Below are positions 27,751-37,297 of a DNA stretch of 64,000 nt, one piece after another. The stretch is taken from positions 25,030 through 89,029 of the forward strand of contig CALKXE010000053.1 of the NCBI GenBank assembly GCA_938003955.1, given 5' to 3'. Source of the stretch: an uncultured Saprospiraceae bacterium (GTDB taxonomy: Bacteria > Bacteroidota > Bacteroidia > Chitinophagales > Saprospiraceae). The number at the start of each line of letters is the position of its first letter. Position 1 is the first letter of the stretch. The notes beneath the pieces are model-generated. The model ran no database searches. It was not told the DNA's origin and worked only from the letters and a program-made list of their open reading frames with translations. The position numbers and the translations under genes were made by a program.

Positions 27751-27770
27751 TGTTTTTCTATTATGATGTG

Positions 27771-27778
27771 CAAATATA
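27771..27778 (-). promoter_or_regulatory. -7 box for the secreted nuclease
   Basis: TATATTTG on the minus strand is an exact match, 20 bases before the nuclease ATG. Confidence 0.5.
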
Positions 27779-27866
27779 GATTTTAAAATAGCTCATTATC
27801 TAACTGTTGCTACACATTCGTAATTAATTTATATGAATTTCTAGTATGTGTTATCATTCTAAGCAT

Positions 27867-27874
27867 TACTTTTG
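27867..27874 (+). promoter_or_regulatory. -7 box for the TonB receptor
   Basis: TACTTTTG is an exact match, 22 bases before the receptor ATG at 27897. It lies inside the longer open frame that starts at 27846, which argues against that start. Confidence 0.55.
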
Positions 27875-27896
27875 TGGGAAATTGAAAATTAAATCA

Positions 27897-30740
27897 ATGA
27901 TTAGACGTAACACATTTATACTAGTAATGTTGTTTTCTGTATTTAGTATTTGTTTAACTAATGCTCAGTCAATAACAGGAAAGATCTTATCATCTTCTAA
28001 CAAGGCTCAAGTAGGAGCACTCGTTAATATAGGTGGAGCAGAAGCTGTAACTAATGCATCAGGTACTTTTAGAATAATGGACTTAGCATTGGGATCCTAT
28101 ACCATGAAAGTCGAATATGATGGTAAAGAATTCACTCGAGGAAGAATTACAATAAGACAAGAGGATACGGATCTTGGTGATCTTAAATTGGTCGGTAAGA
28201 AGATCTACCTTAATGATGAAACGATATCAGAAACATTAGATGAACCAAATTCTACGACTCCAATAGAAAAGAACGAAGAAGATATCATTGGGATATCAGC
28301 TATGGAAATAGATATAGCTGTAATCACAATAAATGCTGATGATATAGGTGATGATGATGGACAAGGTCAACAATACTCTAGTTTGTTAACAGCCGGTAGA
28401 GATCCATTTAATGCTGCGGCAGCTTATAACTTTAGTAGTGGAAGATTCTACGCTAGAGGATATAACAATGAAGATAGACATGTATACCTTAACGGATTTG
28501 CAGTGAATGATCTTGATGACGGTAGAGTTTCATGGGCAGTATGGGGAGGATTAAATGATGTATTGAGAAATCAAGATCAGAGTAATACGCTTCAAGCTAC
28601 TTCTTTTGCACTTGGTGGTGTAGGTGGGGCTAATTTTATAGATACTAGAGCATCACTTCAGAGACCTGGTACACGTATAGTATATAATAGGTCTAACCGT
28701 TCTTATTCAAATAGATTTATGGTTACACATAATTCAGGAGAACAAGAAAACGGATGGTCTTACTCTTTATCTGCAAGTAGAAGATGGGGTGATTCTGGAT
28801 ACATTGATGGGACATTTTATGATGCATATGCATTGTTTTTATCTGTAGAGAAAAAAATAAATGACAAGCATTCTATTGGGCTTACTGTATTGAATTCTCC
28901 ATCAAGTAGAGGTAGATTCTCGGGCAGTGTTCAGGAGGCATATGATCTTGCTGGTTCTAATTACTACAATGCAAATTGGGGTTACCAAAACGGAGAAGTA
29001 AGAAATTCTAGAGTAAATAACTCAAATCAACCAATAGGTATTCTAAGACACGATTGGAAGATTAATGATAAGTTGAGCTTAAGAACAACTGCCGCTGGAG
29101 AGATAGGAACATTTGGTAGTACTAGGTTAGATTGGTACAATGCTAGTGATCCAAGGCCTGATTATTATAGAAAGTTACCAAGTTTTTACAGACGAGTTGG
29201 ATTGAATGGTCTAGCGGATGATGTTGCAGCTAAGTTTAGTGGCAGTGAAGATGGAAGACAGTTAGATTGGGATAGAATGTATGCTGTGAACCAAGAACGA
29301 AACATAACTATAGAAAATGCAAATGGATCTGGTGAAGCACTTACTGGAGCATTGGCAGCATATATAGTAGAGGAACAACATTTCGATAATGAGAAATATA
29401 ACTTCAATACCAACTTGCAAGCTGAAATTTCTGAAAACTTCACTATAAATGGTGGATTAGAGTACTTATATGAAAATGTACATAACTACAAGTTACTCGA
29501 TGATTTATTAGGTGCAGACTACTATGTTGATTTGAATGTATTTGCATTAAGAGATTTTCCTGGTAACACTGATGTTGCACAAAATGATTTACAAAGACCT
29601 AACAGAACCTTGGAGGTCGGAGATAGATTTGGTTGGGATTATGATATTGTAACACAAAGAGCTGGAGGTTGGATGCAAGGAGAATATTCTTTGAATCAAT
29701 TAGATATTTTTGTTTCAGGTGAATTAACAAATACTTCTTTCTATAGAAACAGTTTTGTTCAGAGTGGTTTATTTCCTGATAGCTCATTAGGGAAATCAGA
29801 AACACAATCATTCAATAATTATGGATTGAAAGCGGGTCTTACTTATAAATTAGATGGTAGGAATTATTTTTATGGAGTTGGTACAATGAAAACTAGAGCT
29901 CCATTTAGTCGATTCGCATTCTTATCACCTAGAACTAGAAATGAATTTGTAAAAGATCCTACAAGTGAAAAAATTCAAGGATTCGAAGCTGGTTACATAT
30001 TTAGATATGCCGGACTGAAAGGTAGACTAAGTGGATACTATACTACATTCCAAGATCAAATAGAAAATAATAGTTTTTATAATGATCAACAAAGAACCTT
30101 TGTAAACTTTATATTAGCTGGTGTTGATAAAAGACATCAAGGAATAGAGTTAGGTTTGGAAGCTAAAATAAATAGTACGTTGACTGCAAAGTTTGCAGCT
30201 GCTGTAGGAGCAAATCAATATACTTCTAGACCTCTTGGAACATATACGCAAGATAATGATGCGAATGTTTTTGCAGAGGACAGAGTTATATACATAGAGA
30301 ACTTCTATGTTCCAGGTCCACAACAGGCCTATACACTTGGACTTGAATATAGATCTCCGAAATATTGGTTTGTAAACTTGAACTTGAATCACTTCAGAGA
30401 AATATATCTAGATTTTAATCCGGATAGAAGAACAGATGAAACAGTAGCTGGATTGCTTTTACCAGACAGAAATGAAACTTTCCAAAACGTAATTGCTCAA
30501 GAAAAGCTTCCATCTCAATTTACGGTTGATTTCTTTGGAGGAAAGTCTTGGAAAATTGATGACTACTTTCTTAACTTGACATTAGGAATTAATAATATTC
30601 TTAATAACAAAGGATTTAGAACTGGGGGATTTGAGCAAGGAAGATTTGATTACGAAGGTTTTGATACTGAACGATTCCCACCTAGATATTTCTATGCTTT
30701 TGGTACAACATATAGCGCAGGATTAACTTTAAGGTTTTAA
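27897..30740 (+). CDS. TonB-dependent outer-membrane receptor with carboxypeptidase-like domain
   Basis: 947 residues from the ATG at 27897. Signal peptide about 1-22. Residues 23-95 form the CarboxypepD_reg-like domain typical of Bacteroidota receptors (SITGKILSSSNKAQVGALV). A plug domain with GRFYARGYNNEDRHVYLNG follows, then a barrel of about 22 strands ending in LRF at the C-terminus. It takes up a bulky substrate with energy from TonB. It is followed by a DUF5689 lipoprotein 38 bases later and is divergent from a secreted nuclease, so nucleic-acid-derived substrate is the best guess. It is not a SusC/SusD pair: no SusD gene is present. Confidence 0.9.
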   Translation: MIRRNTFILVMLFSVFSICLTNAQSITGKILSSSNKAQVGALVNIGGAEAVTNASGTFRIMDLALGSYTMKVEYDGKEFTRGRITIRQEDTDLGDLKLVGKKIYLNDETISETLDEPNSTTPIEKNEEDIIGISAMEIDIAVITINADDIGDDDGQGQQYSSLLTAGRDPFNAAAAYNFSSGRFYARGYNNEDRHVYLNGFAVNDLDDGRVSWAVWGGLNDVLRNQDQSNTLQATSFALGGVGGANFIDTRASLQRPGTRIVYNRSNRSYSNRFMVTHNSGEQENGWSYSLSASRRWGDSGYIDGTFYDAYALFLSVEKKINDKHSIGLTVLNSPSSRGRFSGSVQEAYDLAGSNYYNANWGYQNGEVRNSRVNNSNQPIGILRHDWKINDKLSLRTTAAGEIGTFGSTRLDWYNASDPRPDYYRKLPSFYRRVGLNGLADDVAAKFSGSEDGRQLDWDRMYAVNQERNITIENANGSGEALTGALAAYIVEEQHFDNEKYNFNTNLQAEISENFTINGGLEYLYENVHNYKLLDDLLGADYYVDLNVFALRDFPGNTDVAQNDLQRPNRTLEVGDRFGWDYDIVTQRAGGWMQGEYSLNQLDIFVSGELTNTSFYRNSFVQSGLFPDSSLGKSETQSFNNYGLKAGLTYKLDGRNYFYGVGTMKTRAPFSRFAFLSPRTRNEFVKDPTSEKIQGFEAGYIFRYAGLKGRLSGYYTTFQDQIENNSFYNDQQRTFVNFILAGVDKRHQGIELGLEAKINSTLTAKFAAAVGANQYTSRPLGTYTQDNDANVFAEDRVIYIENFYVPGPQQAYTLGLEYRSPKYWFVNLNLNHFREIYLDFNPDRRTDETVAGLLLPDRNETFQNVIAQEKLPSQFTVDFFGGKSWKIDDYFLNLTLGINNILNNKGFRTGGFEQGRFDYEGFDTERFPPRYFYAFGTTYSAGLTLRF

Positions 30741-30778
30741 TTAAACCATTTACATTAACAGACAATAAATAACTTGTA

Positions 30779-32740
30779 ATGAATACATTAAATAAATTTT
30801 TCTTTTTACTGATTATCGTATCTGGTTTGTTTATCACTTCTTGTGTTGACAATAATTTTGATGAACCTGAGAATACTTTAACAATTGATGCTGCTGATGT
30901 ACTAACGATCAGTGAAATTTTAGATTTTCTACCTGCTACGGGTGGAGCGGTATTTGGTGAAGCCAATATTGGTACAGAAACTAAATACATTAAAGGAACG
31001 GTAACAGCAGATGATGCTAGTGGTAATTTCTTTAAGACAATAACATTTCAGGATGAAACAGCTGCATTAAGTATAGCTGCGGATAGAAATGAACTAAATG
31101 CTGAGTTCCCAGCTGGGAATGTAATCTATGTAAAGTTAAATGGATTGACACTCGGAAAAGATGCTGAATTGCCAAGAATAGGATATAGTATAGAAGATGA
31201 TAGGCTTCAACGAATTCCTGATTTATTGGTTAATGATTTCATGATCGCAGGTGGTCAGGGGGAAGTAATCGAACCAACTGTGGTGACGATAAGTGAGTTA
31301 AGACAAAACACAAATCTTTATTATAATAAGTTGATTTCAATTGAACAAGCTCAATTTACACTTGCATTTGTAGGACAAACGTATGCAGACGCTGAGAATA
31401 TTGATGGTCCTCAGACTGTAAATGCAATGATTGAGGATTGTGATGGTGATGATGTTATATTAAGAAATAGTGGATTTGCTGATTTCGCTACAGAGGTAAT
31501 GCCTCAAGGAAGTGGTAAAGTTACAGCAATTGCAAGTGTGTTTTTAGATGATCTACAGTTGTTTATCAGAGACTTGAATGATATAGAATTCATGGAGTTG
31601 AGATGTGATGGTTCTGGTGGACAAGCGAGTAATGAGATAGAAATAGCTGACATCCAAGATAGATTTTATAATTCTGGTGCTGATGCAGCGGAAACTGGAT
31701 TTATAACTGGAACTGTAATATCAGATAGAAATACGGGACAAGTAAATTCACAAAATGTGTTTTTCCAAAATGGAGATCGTGGTATTTTGATAAGATTTTC
31801 AAGTGATCATTCTTTTAACTTAGGTGACCAATTGAAGCTGACCGTTTCTGGTCAAGAAGTGTCTGAATTTAGAGGTTTATTACAAATTAATAATGTGCCA
31901 CTATTCAATGCAGAGTTAACAGGAAATGGTTCTTTACCTACACCAAAACAAATCACGATTGATGAGATCTTAGAAGATAATAATAGATATGAATCTACAA
32001 GAGTGATAATTGCAGGTGCGATGTTAAGTGGAGGTAGTACTTATGGAGCTGGAGATATTACAGTAGATGACGGAACAGAGACGATAAGTTTATTTACTTT
32101 CAGTACAACTTCATATGCAAATGAGCCTGTACCTTCTGGAACGGTAAATGTTACAGCTGTTGTAAGTCAATTTGATGATAATCCTCAATTATTGATAAAT
32201 GCTGCATCTGATGTTTCTGGTGGTACTATTGATCCAGGAGGTAGCGGAAGTGATGGCCAAGTAAGCCAAAGCTTTGAAGGATTTACTGATTTTGATCCTG
32301 TAGCTATTGAAGGATGGTTAAGCGTAGCAACGAAGGGTGATAGACAATGGTATACAAGAACGTTTGATGATAATGGTTTTATAGAGTGTGAAGCATTTAT
32401 GGATAGTAATCCAGCAACTGAAGCGTGGTTAGTAACGCCTACGATAGATACAGATGATAAGTCTATTTTCTCATTTGAGACAGCAATAGCTTTCTGGCAA
32501 CACCAAGGATTATCGATTTGGATAAGTCAAGATTTTACTAGTCTTGGTGAGGCCAATTGGGTGTCAATAGATCAAGCAACCCTGGCAAATAGTGGAAATG
32601 AAAATTACGAGTTTGTTGCTTCTGGAGATATTGATTTGACAGATTACCTTTCTGGAAAAGTAAGAGTAGGTTTCAAATATGAAGGAACAGCTTCACAGAA
32701 TACAACTAAAGTAAGAATAGATAATGTGGTTTTAAAATAA
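30779..32740 (+). CDS. DUF5689 surface lipoprotein with choice-of-anchor J domain
   Basis: 653 residues. The signal ends in the lipobox ITSC. Three OB-like DUF5689-type repeats are visible, each starting with a helix such as TISEILDF or TIDEILEDN and followed by beta strands: about 45-275, 285-390 and 395-480. The C-terminal part, from about 495 (SQSFEGFTDFDP), resembles the choice-of-anchor J domain found in secreted proteins. It is co-transcribed with the TonB receptor and probably sits on the cell surface as its substrate-binding partner. A perfect hairpin terminator follows. Confidence 0.85.
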   Translation: MNTLNKFFFLLIIVSGLFITSCVDNNFDEPENTLTIDAADVLTISEILDFLPATGGAVFGEANIGTETKYIKGTVTADDASGNFFKTITFQDETAALSIAADRNELNAEFPAGNVIYVKLNGLTLGKDAELPRIGYSIEDDRLQRIPDLLVNDFMIAGGQGEVIEPTVVTISELRQNTNLYYNKLISIEQAQFTLAFVGQTYADAENIDGPQTVNAMIEDCDGDDVILRNSGFADFATEVMPQGSGKVTAIASVFLDDLQLFIRDLNDIEFMELRCDGSGGQASNEIEIADIQDRFYNSGADAAETGFITGTVISDRNTGQVNSQNVFFQNGDRGILIRFSSDHSFNLGDQLKLTVSGQEVSEFRGLLQINNVPLFNAELTGNGSLPTPKQITIDEILEDNNRYESTRVIIAGAMLSGGSTYGAGDITVDDGTETISLFTFSTTSYANEPVPSGTVNVTAVVSQFDDNPQLLINAASDVSGGTIDPGGSGSDGQVSQSFEGFTDFDPVAIEGWLSVATKGDRQWYTRTFDDNGFIECEAFMDSNPATEAWLVTPTIDTDDKSIFSFETAIAFWQHQGLSIWISQDFTSLGEANWVSIDQATLANSGNENYEFVASGDIDLTDYLSGKVRVGFKYEGTASQNTTKVRIDNVVLK

Positions 32741-32764
32741 GCCGCATCTATAATTAACATACCT

Positions 32765-32803
32765 AAAGTCCATGTAAACAAGCGTTTACATGGACTTTAT
32801 TAT
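32765..32803 (+). terminator. Strong intrinsic terminator after the TonB/DUF5689 unit
   Basis: A perfect 15-base stem (32765-32779 with 32784-32798) has the four-base loop AAGC and a T-rich tail. The longest perfect hairpin I found in the window. Confidence 0.85.
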
Positions 32804-32811
32804 TTTGTTGC

Positions 32812-32819
32812 TATCTTTG
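32812..32819 (+). promoter_or_regulatory. -7 box upstream of the DUF937-OmpA gene
   Basis: TATCTTTG, exact match, 65 bases before the ATG and just beyond the preceding terminator. Confidence 0.5.
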
Positions 32820-32884
32820 TGTATTGTTTCAGCTGACTATTAGTTTCTGAACAAAAGGAATAACAACTAACTAAAACATAAAAA

Positions 32885-34258
32885 ATGAATTTATTAGACA
32901 GTGTAAAAGGCGTAATGACGAATGCAGTAGTAGATAAAGCTGCAAGTGCATTAGGAATTGAAAATGGTATGATGAAATCTGCCCTGAAATTAGCATTGCC
33001 AGCAATTATAGGTGGATTAATCAATAAAGGAAGCTCAGAAAGTGGAGCAGGTGGACTTATTGATCTTTTCAAAAATGGTGGGTTTGGTGACAGCAATAAT
33101 GGAGACCTTGTGGGTGTGCTAGGAGATGAAGCTAAGAGAGGTGGAATGTTAGAAACTGGAGCTGATCTTTTAGGGACTATTTTTGGAAACAATCAATCAG
33201 GAATACTTGATATGATATTGAAGGCAACAGGCATAGGCAAATCTGGGGGCTCTTCGATATTGAGTTTCCTAGCGCCAATCGTGATCAATAAGTTAGCTGG
33301 AATTGTATTTGGCGAAAAAATGTCTGCATCGGGATTGTCTAAATACCTTGGTAATCAGAAAAGTGATATTATGGGATTAGTACCTGGGATGTCTACATTA
33401 CTTGGTGGATCTAGTGCAGTTAATGAAACTGTGGGTGCAGTATCAGGATCGAGCAACAATAATGATGATTCTGGAGGAGGCATTGGTTTTTTAAAGTACT
33501 TATTACCATTATTGTTTTTAGGTGCTATCGGGTATTGGTGGATGAATAAGGATAAGGCAGCAACCACAGATATAGATACAACAAAAACAGAAATTACTAC
33601 AGGACAGAAAGATGTTGAGCCAAAGAAAGTGATAACAACATCAAGAGATAATGAAACGAAAGTCTCAACAGGAGAAACAGCCGCAATAACTGGATATTCT
33701 GTAAACGCTAATGGAGACATCGTTGACGAGAATGGTAAAGTTTTATTTGCAAATGGCACGTATGAGTTGGATGCTAAAGGAAACTTAATAAATAAAGTAA
33801 ATAAAAGGATAGTTCTACCTGCAGCATCTATTTCGAGAGACCTTGGTGATAAAATCAGCTCGATTTTATCTGGTCTGTCTACAACAGTTACAATGGAGGA
33901 TATGAAATCCATCTTCGGGGACATGATTATGAAAAAGAGTACCAGAACATCATACGGACTCTCTAACATCGAGTTTAACAAAGAAGACCATAAGATATCA
34001 AACTTCTCAAAAGCAGAGGTAATGGGTCTCGCAGAAGCTTTAAAAGAAAATGTGGATGGTAAAATAGAAGTGCAAGTTCATACTGCTGATGGAAAAAGTG
34101 AAAAGGAAAGCGATAAGTTATCTGATACGAGAGCGAATGTTATTAGAGATATGCTAGTAACATTAGGCGTGAATAAAAATCAAATATCTGCACAAGGAAT
34201 GGGCGACTCAAATAAAGAGAAAGCTAAATCAGGTAAGGTAGAGATCGTAATTAAATAA
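32885..34258 (+). CDS. DUF937 / OmpA fusion protein
   Basis: 457 residues. The N-terminus (about 1-200) is a Gly- and Ala-rich DUF937 (YidB-like) domain: LLDSVKGVMTNAVVDKAASALG, LPAIIGGLINKGSS. A single membrane helix follows (about 207-225, FLKYLLPLLFLGAIGYWWM). A linker leads to a C-terminal OmpA-like peptidoglycan-binding domain (about 345-457; SDTRANVIRDMLVTLGV, ISAQGMGDS). It thus may link the inner membrane or cytoplasm to the cell wall. There is no signal peptide before DUF937, so that domain would face the cytoplasm. Confidence 0.8.
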   Translation: MNLLDSVKGVMTNAVVDKAASALGIENGMMKSALKLALPAIIGGLINKGSSESGAGGLIDLFKNGGFGDSNNGDLVGVLGDEAKRGGMLETGADLLGTIFGNNQSGILDMILKATGIGKSGGSSILSFLAPIVINKLAGIVFGEKMSASGLSKYLGNQKSDIMGLVPGMSTLLGGSSAVNETVGAVSGSSNNNDDSGGGIGFLKYLLPLLFLGAIGYWWMNKDKAATTDIDTTKTEITTGQKDVEPKKVITTSRDNETKVSTGETAAITGYSVNANGDIVDENGKVLFANGTYELDAKGNLINKVNKRIVLPAASISRDLGDKISSILSGLSTTVTMEDMKSIFGDMIMKKSTRTSYGLSNIEFNKEDHKISNFSKAEVMGLAEALKENVDGKIEVQVHTADGKSEKESDKLSDTRANVIRDMLVTLGVNKNQISAQGMGDSNKEKAKSGKVEIVIK

Positions 34259-34285
34259 TTTATTATTGATAAGATGAATTTAATA

Positions 34286-34324
34286 GAACCAACATTTTAC
34301 ACTATGTACTTTGTTGGTTCTTTT
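34286..34324 (+). terminator. Intrinsic terminator after the DUF937-OmpA gene
   Basis: GAACCAACA (34286-34294) pairs perfectly with TGTTGGTTC (34312-34320), followed by TTTT. The loop is 17 bases. Confidence 0.7.
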
Positions 34325-34357
34325 ACATATATTATTAACCAACTAAAAACTTAAACT

Positions 34358-34804
34358 ATGGTAGATTTATCAATGAATTGGCCAGCAATAATTGTGGCTG
34401 CATTAATACCTATGATTCTAGGGGCAATATATTATGGTCCACTTTTCGGGAAGACATGGAGAGACTCACTTGGGAAAACGGAAGATGAGCTTAAACCAAA
34501 TAATGCAGCTTTAGCGTATGGTGGCGCGCTCATTTGTGCGTTTCTTGTTTCAACGTCTCTAAATTTTATTATCCAACTTGTGCATAAGGATATTAATAGT
34601 GCAGGTGAGTTATTCGTAAATACAAATAGTACATTTGGACATGGAGCACTTCACGGAGCTATACTTGGTCTTACATTTGTTGGTCCAGTTATTATCTCCT
34701 TGAGTATATTCCATAAAATGAATTGGAAAACAGTGGTGCTTAACGTTGCCTTCTGGTCAGCATGTTTTGCCATAATGGGCGGAATATTGGATGTATGGAA
34801 ATAA
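34358..34804 (+). CDS. DUF1761 family membrane protein
   Basis: 148 residues with four membrane helices. The opening NWPAIIVAALIPMILGAIYYGPLFGKTW is the DUF1761 signature; function unknown. Single gene, preceded by a terminator and followed by about 150 bases before the his promoter. Confidence 0.85.
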   Translation: MVDLSMNWPAIIVAALIPMILGAIYYGPLFGKTWRDSLGKTEDELKPNNAALAYGGALICAFLVSTSLNFIIQLVHKDINSAGELFVNTNSTFGHGALHGAILGLTFVGPVIISLSIFHKMNWKTVVLNVAFWSACFAIMGGILDVWK

Positions 34805-34954
34805 TGAATATATTTTTCTTTTGGATCATTCAGCATTAAAGATTGTAATTTGAGTTATTTCATAAATTGATTCTGAATTTTAACTGAGAACAATATTTTA
34901 TATTGAATTTTATGATTAGTAATTTTCAGTCATATCTACTCGAACAAAATAGCA

Positions 34955-34962
34955 TACATTTG
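34955..34962 (+). promoter_or_regulatory. -7 box of the his operon
   Basis: TACATTTG is an exact match, 21 bases before the ATG of the his leader peptide. No good -33 TTG at 19-base spacing. Confidence 0.5.
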
Positions 34963-34983
34963 CATTGTATTACAAAATAAACA

Positions 34984-35046
34984 ATGAACAACATAAACAT
35001 ACATACACATCATCATTACATCTTGACAGAGTCGGGCCTTTGGTGA
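34984..35046 (+). CDS. hisL: his operon leader peptide
   Basis: A 20-codon frame, MNNINIHTHHHYILTESGLW, from the ATG at 34984 to TGA at 35046. Codons 7, 9, 10 and 11 are all His (CAT), far above chance. It sits just after the operon promoter and 27 bases before an intrinsic terminator, the arrangement of a classical transcription-attenuation leader. A ribosome stalled at the His codons for lack of charged tRNA-His would favour read-through into hisG. Confidence 0.88.
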   Translation: MNNINIHTHHHYILTESGLW

Positions 35047-35052
35047 TATTGT

Positions 35053-35066
35053 AGTATATGTATACT
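35053..35066 (+). promoter_or_regulatory. Possible alternative (antiterminator) hairpin in the his leader
   Basis: AGTATA-TG-TATACT is a perfect inverted repeat between the leader peptide stop and the terminator. Bases on its right side (about 35067-35077) reach into the terminator's first arm, so an extended form could compete with the terminator. The competing pairing is only approximate by eye. Confidence 0.35.
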
Positions 35067-35073
35067 TTATAAT

Positions 35074-35109
35074 AATCCTGCTTGATTCATTTCAAGCGGG
35101 ATTTTTTAT
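35074..35109 (+). terminator. his attenuator terminator
   Basis: AATCCTGCTTGA (35074-35085) pairs with TCAAGCGGGATT (35092-35103), 12 pairs with one T-G, loop TTCATT, then a T-rich tail. It lies 39 bases before the hisG ATG, so it must be bypassed for operon expression. Confidence 0.88.
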
Positions 35110-35147
35110 TTCTGGTGATGAATGAATGAGTAGATAACAAAATAAAT

Positions 35148-35999
35148 ATGATAAAAATAGCAATTCAGAAATCGGGTAGATTGTATGACGAATCAATAGA
35201 TCTACTTCGAAAGTGTGGACTAAAGATCGATAACGGTAAAGGACAGCTTAAGGCAAAGATCAAGCATTATGATGCAGAAGTGTTTTTTCTGAGGAATAGT
35301 GATATACCTCAGTATCTAGAAGATGGTATTGTAGATCTTGCAATTATAGGTGAAAATGTCATTACGGAAAAGCAAGCTAATGTTACCAATTTACTTGGAC
35401 TAGGCTTTTCACAGTGTCGATTATCGATTGCTACTCCAAAAGATATGGCTTATACTGATATCAAATCATTAGAAGGGAAAAAGATCGCTACGTCGTATCC
35501 GAATACGCTTAGGACTTTTCTCGATGAGAATAATGTGAATGCAGATCTTCATATAATATCTGGATCAGTAGAGATCGCACCAAACATCGGATTGGCGGAT
35601 GCTATCTGTGATCTTGTTAGTAGCGGATCTACTTTGTTTAAAAATGGATTAGTAGAACAAGAAATAATTCTAGAATCCGAAGCTGTCATAGCTGCTAACA
35701 ATAGTGCTATATCAGAGAAGTCGGAGTTGATTGAGGATATCCTCTTTCGGATAAGAGCCGTTCTGAAGGCAGAGAACAATAGATATATCTTGTTTAATAT
35801 TCCAGATGACAAGATAGAAACGGTATCTGGAATACTGCCCGTGCTCAAAAGCCCAACAGTACTTCCTCTTATAGAAGAAGGTTGGTCTTCGATTCACACT
35901 GTAATCAATCAAAAAGATTTCTGGAATGTTATTTCAAAAATAAAAAAAGAAGGTGCCCAAGGAATATTAGTTCTTCCAATCGAAAATATGATTCTATGA
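35148..35999 (+). CDS. hisG: ATP phosphoribosyltransferase, long form
   Basis: 283 residues. It catalyses the first, feedback-inhibited step of histidine synthesis, joining PRPP and ATP. The start IKIAIQKSGRLYDESIDLLRKCG and the PRPP loop (about 150-165, SGSVEIAPNIGLADAICDLV) are typical. The length and the C-terminal 70 residues (AQGILVLPIENM) show the long HisG_L form with its own regulatory ACT-like domain, which does not need HisZ. First structural gene of the operon; its stop overlaps hisD by ATGA. Confidence 0.96.
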   Translation: MIKIAIQKSGRLYDESIDLLRKCGLKIDNGKGQLKAKIKHYDAEVFFLRNSDIPQYLEDGIVDLAIIGENVITEKQANVTNLLGLGFSQCRLSIATPKDMAYTDIKSLEGKKIATSYPNTLRTFLDENNVNADLHIISGSVEIAPNIGLADAICDLVSSGSTLFKNGLVEQEIILESEAVIAANNSAISEKSELIEDILFRIRAVLKAENNRYILFNIPDDKIETVSGILPVLKSPTVLPLIEEGWSSIHTVINQKDFWNVISKIKKEGAQGILVLPIENMIL

Positions 36000-37297
36000 T
36001 TAAGAATATAATAGTAGAACCGAAAAGGTCAGCATTCAAATCATTGACCATTCGACCGAAGAAGGATGCAAAGAAATTGGATGCGACGGTAAAAGAGATT
36101 TTTGAGCAAGTAGAGAGCGCTGGAGATTCGGCATTAATAGACTTGACTGAAAAGTTTGATAGGTGCAGGCTTGTAGATCTAGAAGTGACGAGTGAGGAGA
36201 TAGCTTATACTTCAGGTCAGGTATCCGATGAGCTAAAACAAGCTATAGGAAATGCAAAAGCGAACATAGAGAAATTCCATGCTGCACAAGTATCCGAACC
36301 AATATCGATTCAGATTTCGGATGGAGTAGAATGCATGCAGAAATCAATAGCGATAGAAAGGGTAGGGATCTATATTCCTGGTGGAACGGCGCCTTTGTTT
36401 TCTACTGTTTTGATGCTTGCTGTACCAGCTATTATTGCAGGTTGTAAAGAGATCATTCTTTGTTCTCCTCCGAATAGTGAGGGGCAAATTCATCCTGCAA
36501 TATTATGGACGGCCCAGTTGTGCGGAGTAACAAAAATCTACAAAGTTGGAGGTGCTCAAGCAATAGCGTCAATGAGCTTAGGAACAGAATCAGTACCGAG
36601 GGTAGATAAGGTATTCGGCCCAGGTAATCAATACGTGACTGCTGCCAAGGCCTTTGCAATGAATTATGGTGTAGCTATGGATATGCCCGCTGGTCCTTCA
36701 GAACTACTCGTATACGCTGATAGTACTTGTGTTCCAGAATTTGTAGCTGCAGATTTACTATCTCAAGCGGAACATGGTGTAGATAGTCAAGTAATATTAG
36801 TTGCTTCTGATTCTAAGATAGTTGATGCAGTAAATAAGGAAATAGAAATCCAAATTAGTGACTTGCCACGAAAATCTATTGCATTAGGGGCATTAAGAAA
36901 TAGCAAGGCGGTAGTCATATTTGATATAGAGTTAAGTTTTGATTTTATAAATGAATATGCTCCAGAGCATTTGATTATAGCCACCGAAAATGCATCGGAT
37001 TATGTAGAAAGAATCATCAATGCTGGATCAGTTTTTCTGGGTAATTACTGTCCCGAAAGTGCTGGTGATTATGCGTCTGGAACCAATCATACATTGCCAA
37101 CTGATGGATGGTCAAAATCATACAATGGTGTAAACGTAGATAGCTTTTCTAGGAAGATCACATTTCAAAGTATATCTAAGAAAGGCATTCAAGATCTAGG
37201 AGCTACTATAATTACAATGGCCGAAAGTGAAAACTTACAAGCACATGCGAATGCGGTGAAAGTTAGATTAAATAATCTCAAAAGCGAAGAGATATGA
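35996..37297 (+). CDS. hisD: Histidinol dehydrogenase
   Basis: 433 residues from the ATG at 35996, which overlaps the hisG stop; the frame is open further upstream only as an overlap. It oxidises histidinol to histidine in two NAD-dependent steps with Zn2+. Signatures: GGTAPLFSTVLMLAVPA, VFGPGNQYVTAAK, DMPAGPSE, LLSQAEHG and the metal His in the APEHL motif. All are intact. Confidence 0.96.
   Translation: MIKNIIVEPKRSAFKSLTIRPKKDAKKLDATVKEIFEQVESAGDSALIDLTEKFDRCRLVDLEVTSEEIAYTSGQVSDELKQAIGNAKANIEKFHAAQVSEPISIQISDGVECMQKSIAIERVGIYIPGGTAPLFSTVLMLAVPAIIAGCKEIILCSPPNSEGQIHPAILWTAQLCGVTKIYKVGGAQAIASMSLGTESVPRVDKVFGPGNQYVTAAKAFAMNYGVAMDMPAGPSELLVYADSTCVPEFVAADLLSQAEHGVDSQVILVASDSKIVDAVNKEIEIQISDLPRKSIALGALRNSKAVVIFDIELSFDFINEYAPEHLIIATENASDYVERIINAGSVFLGNYCPESAGDYASGTNHTLPTDGWSKSYNGVNVDSFSRKITFQSISKKGIQDLGATIITMAESENLQAHANAVKVRLNNLKSEEI

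Noticed and set aside
33355..33981. 208-codon antisense frame in the DUF937-OmpA gene
   Set aside because: Low-complexity shadow of a well-formed gene.
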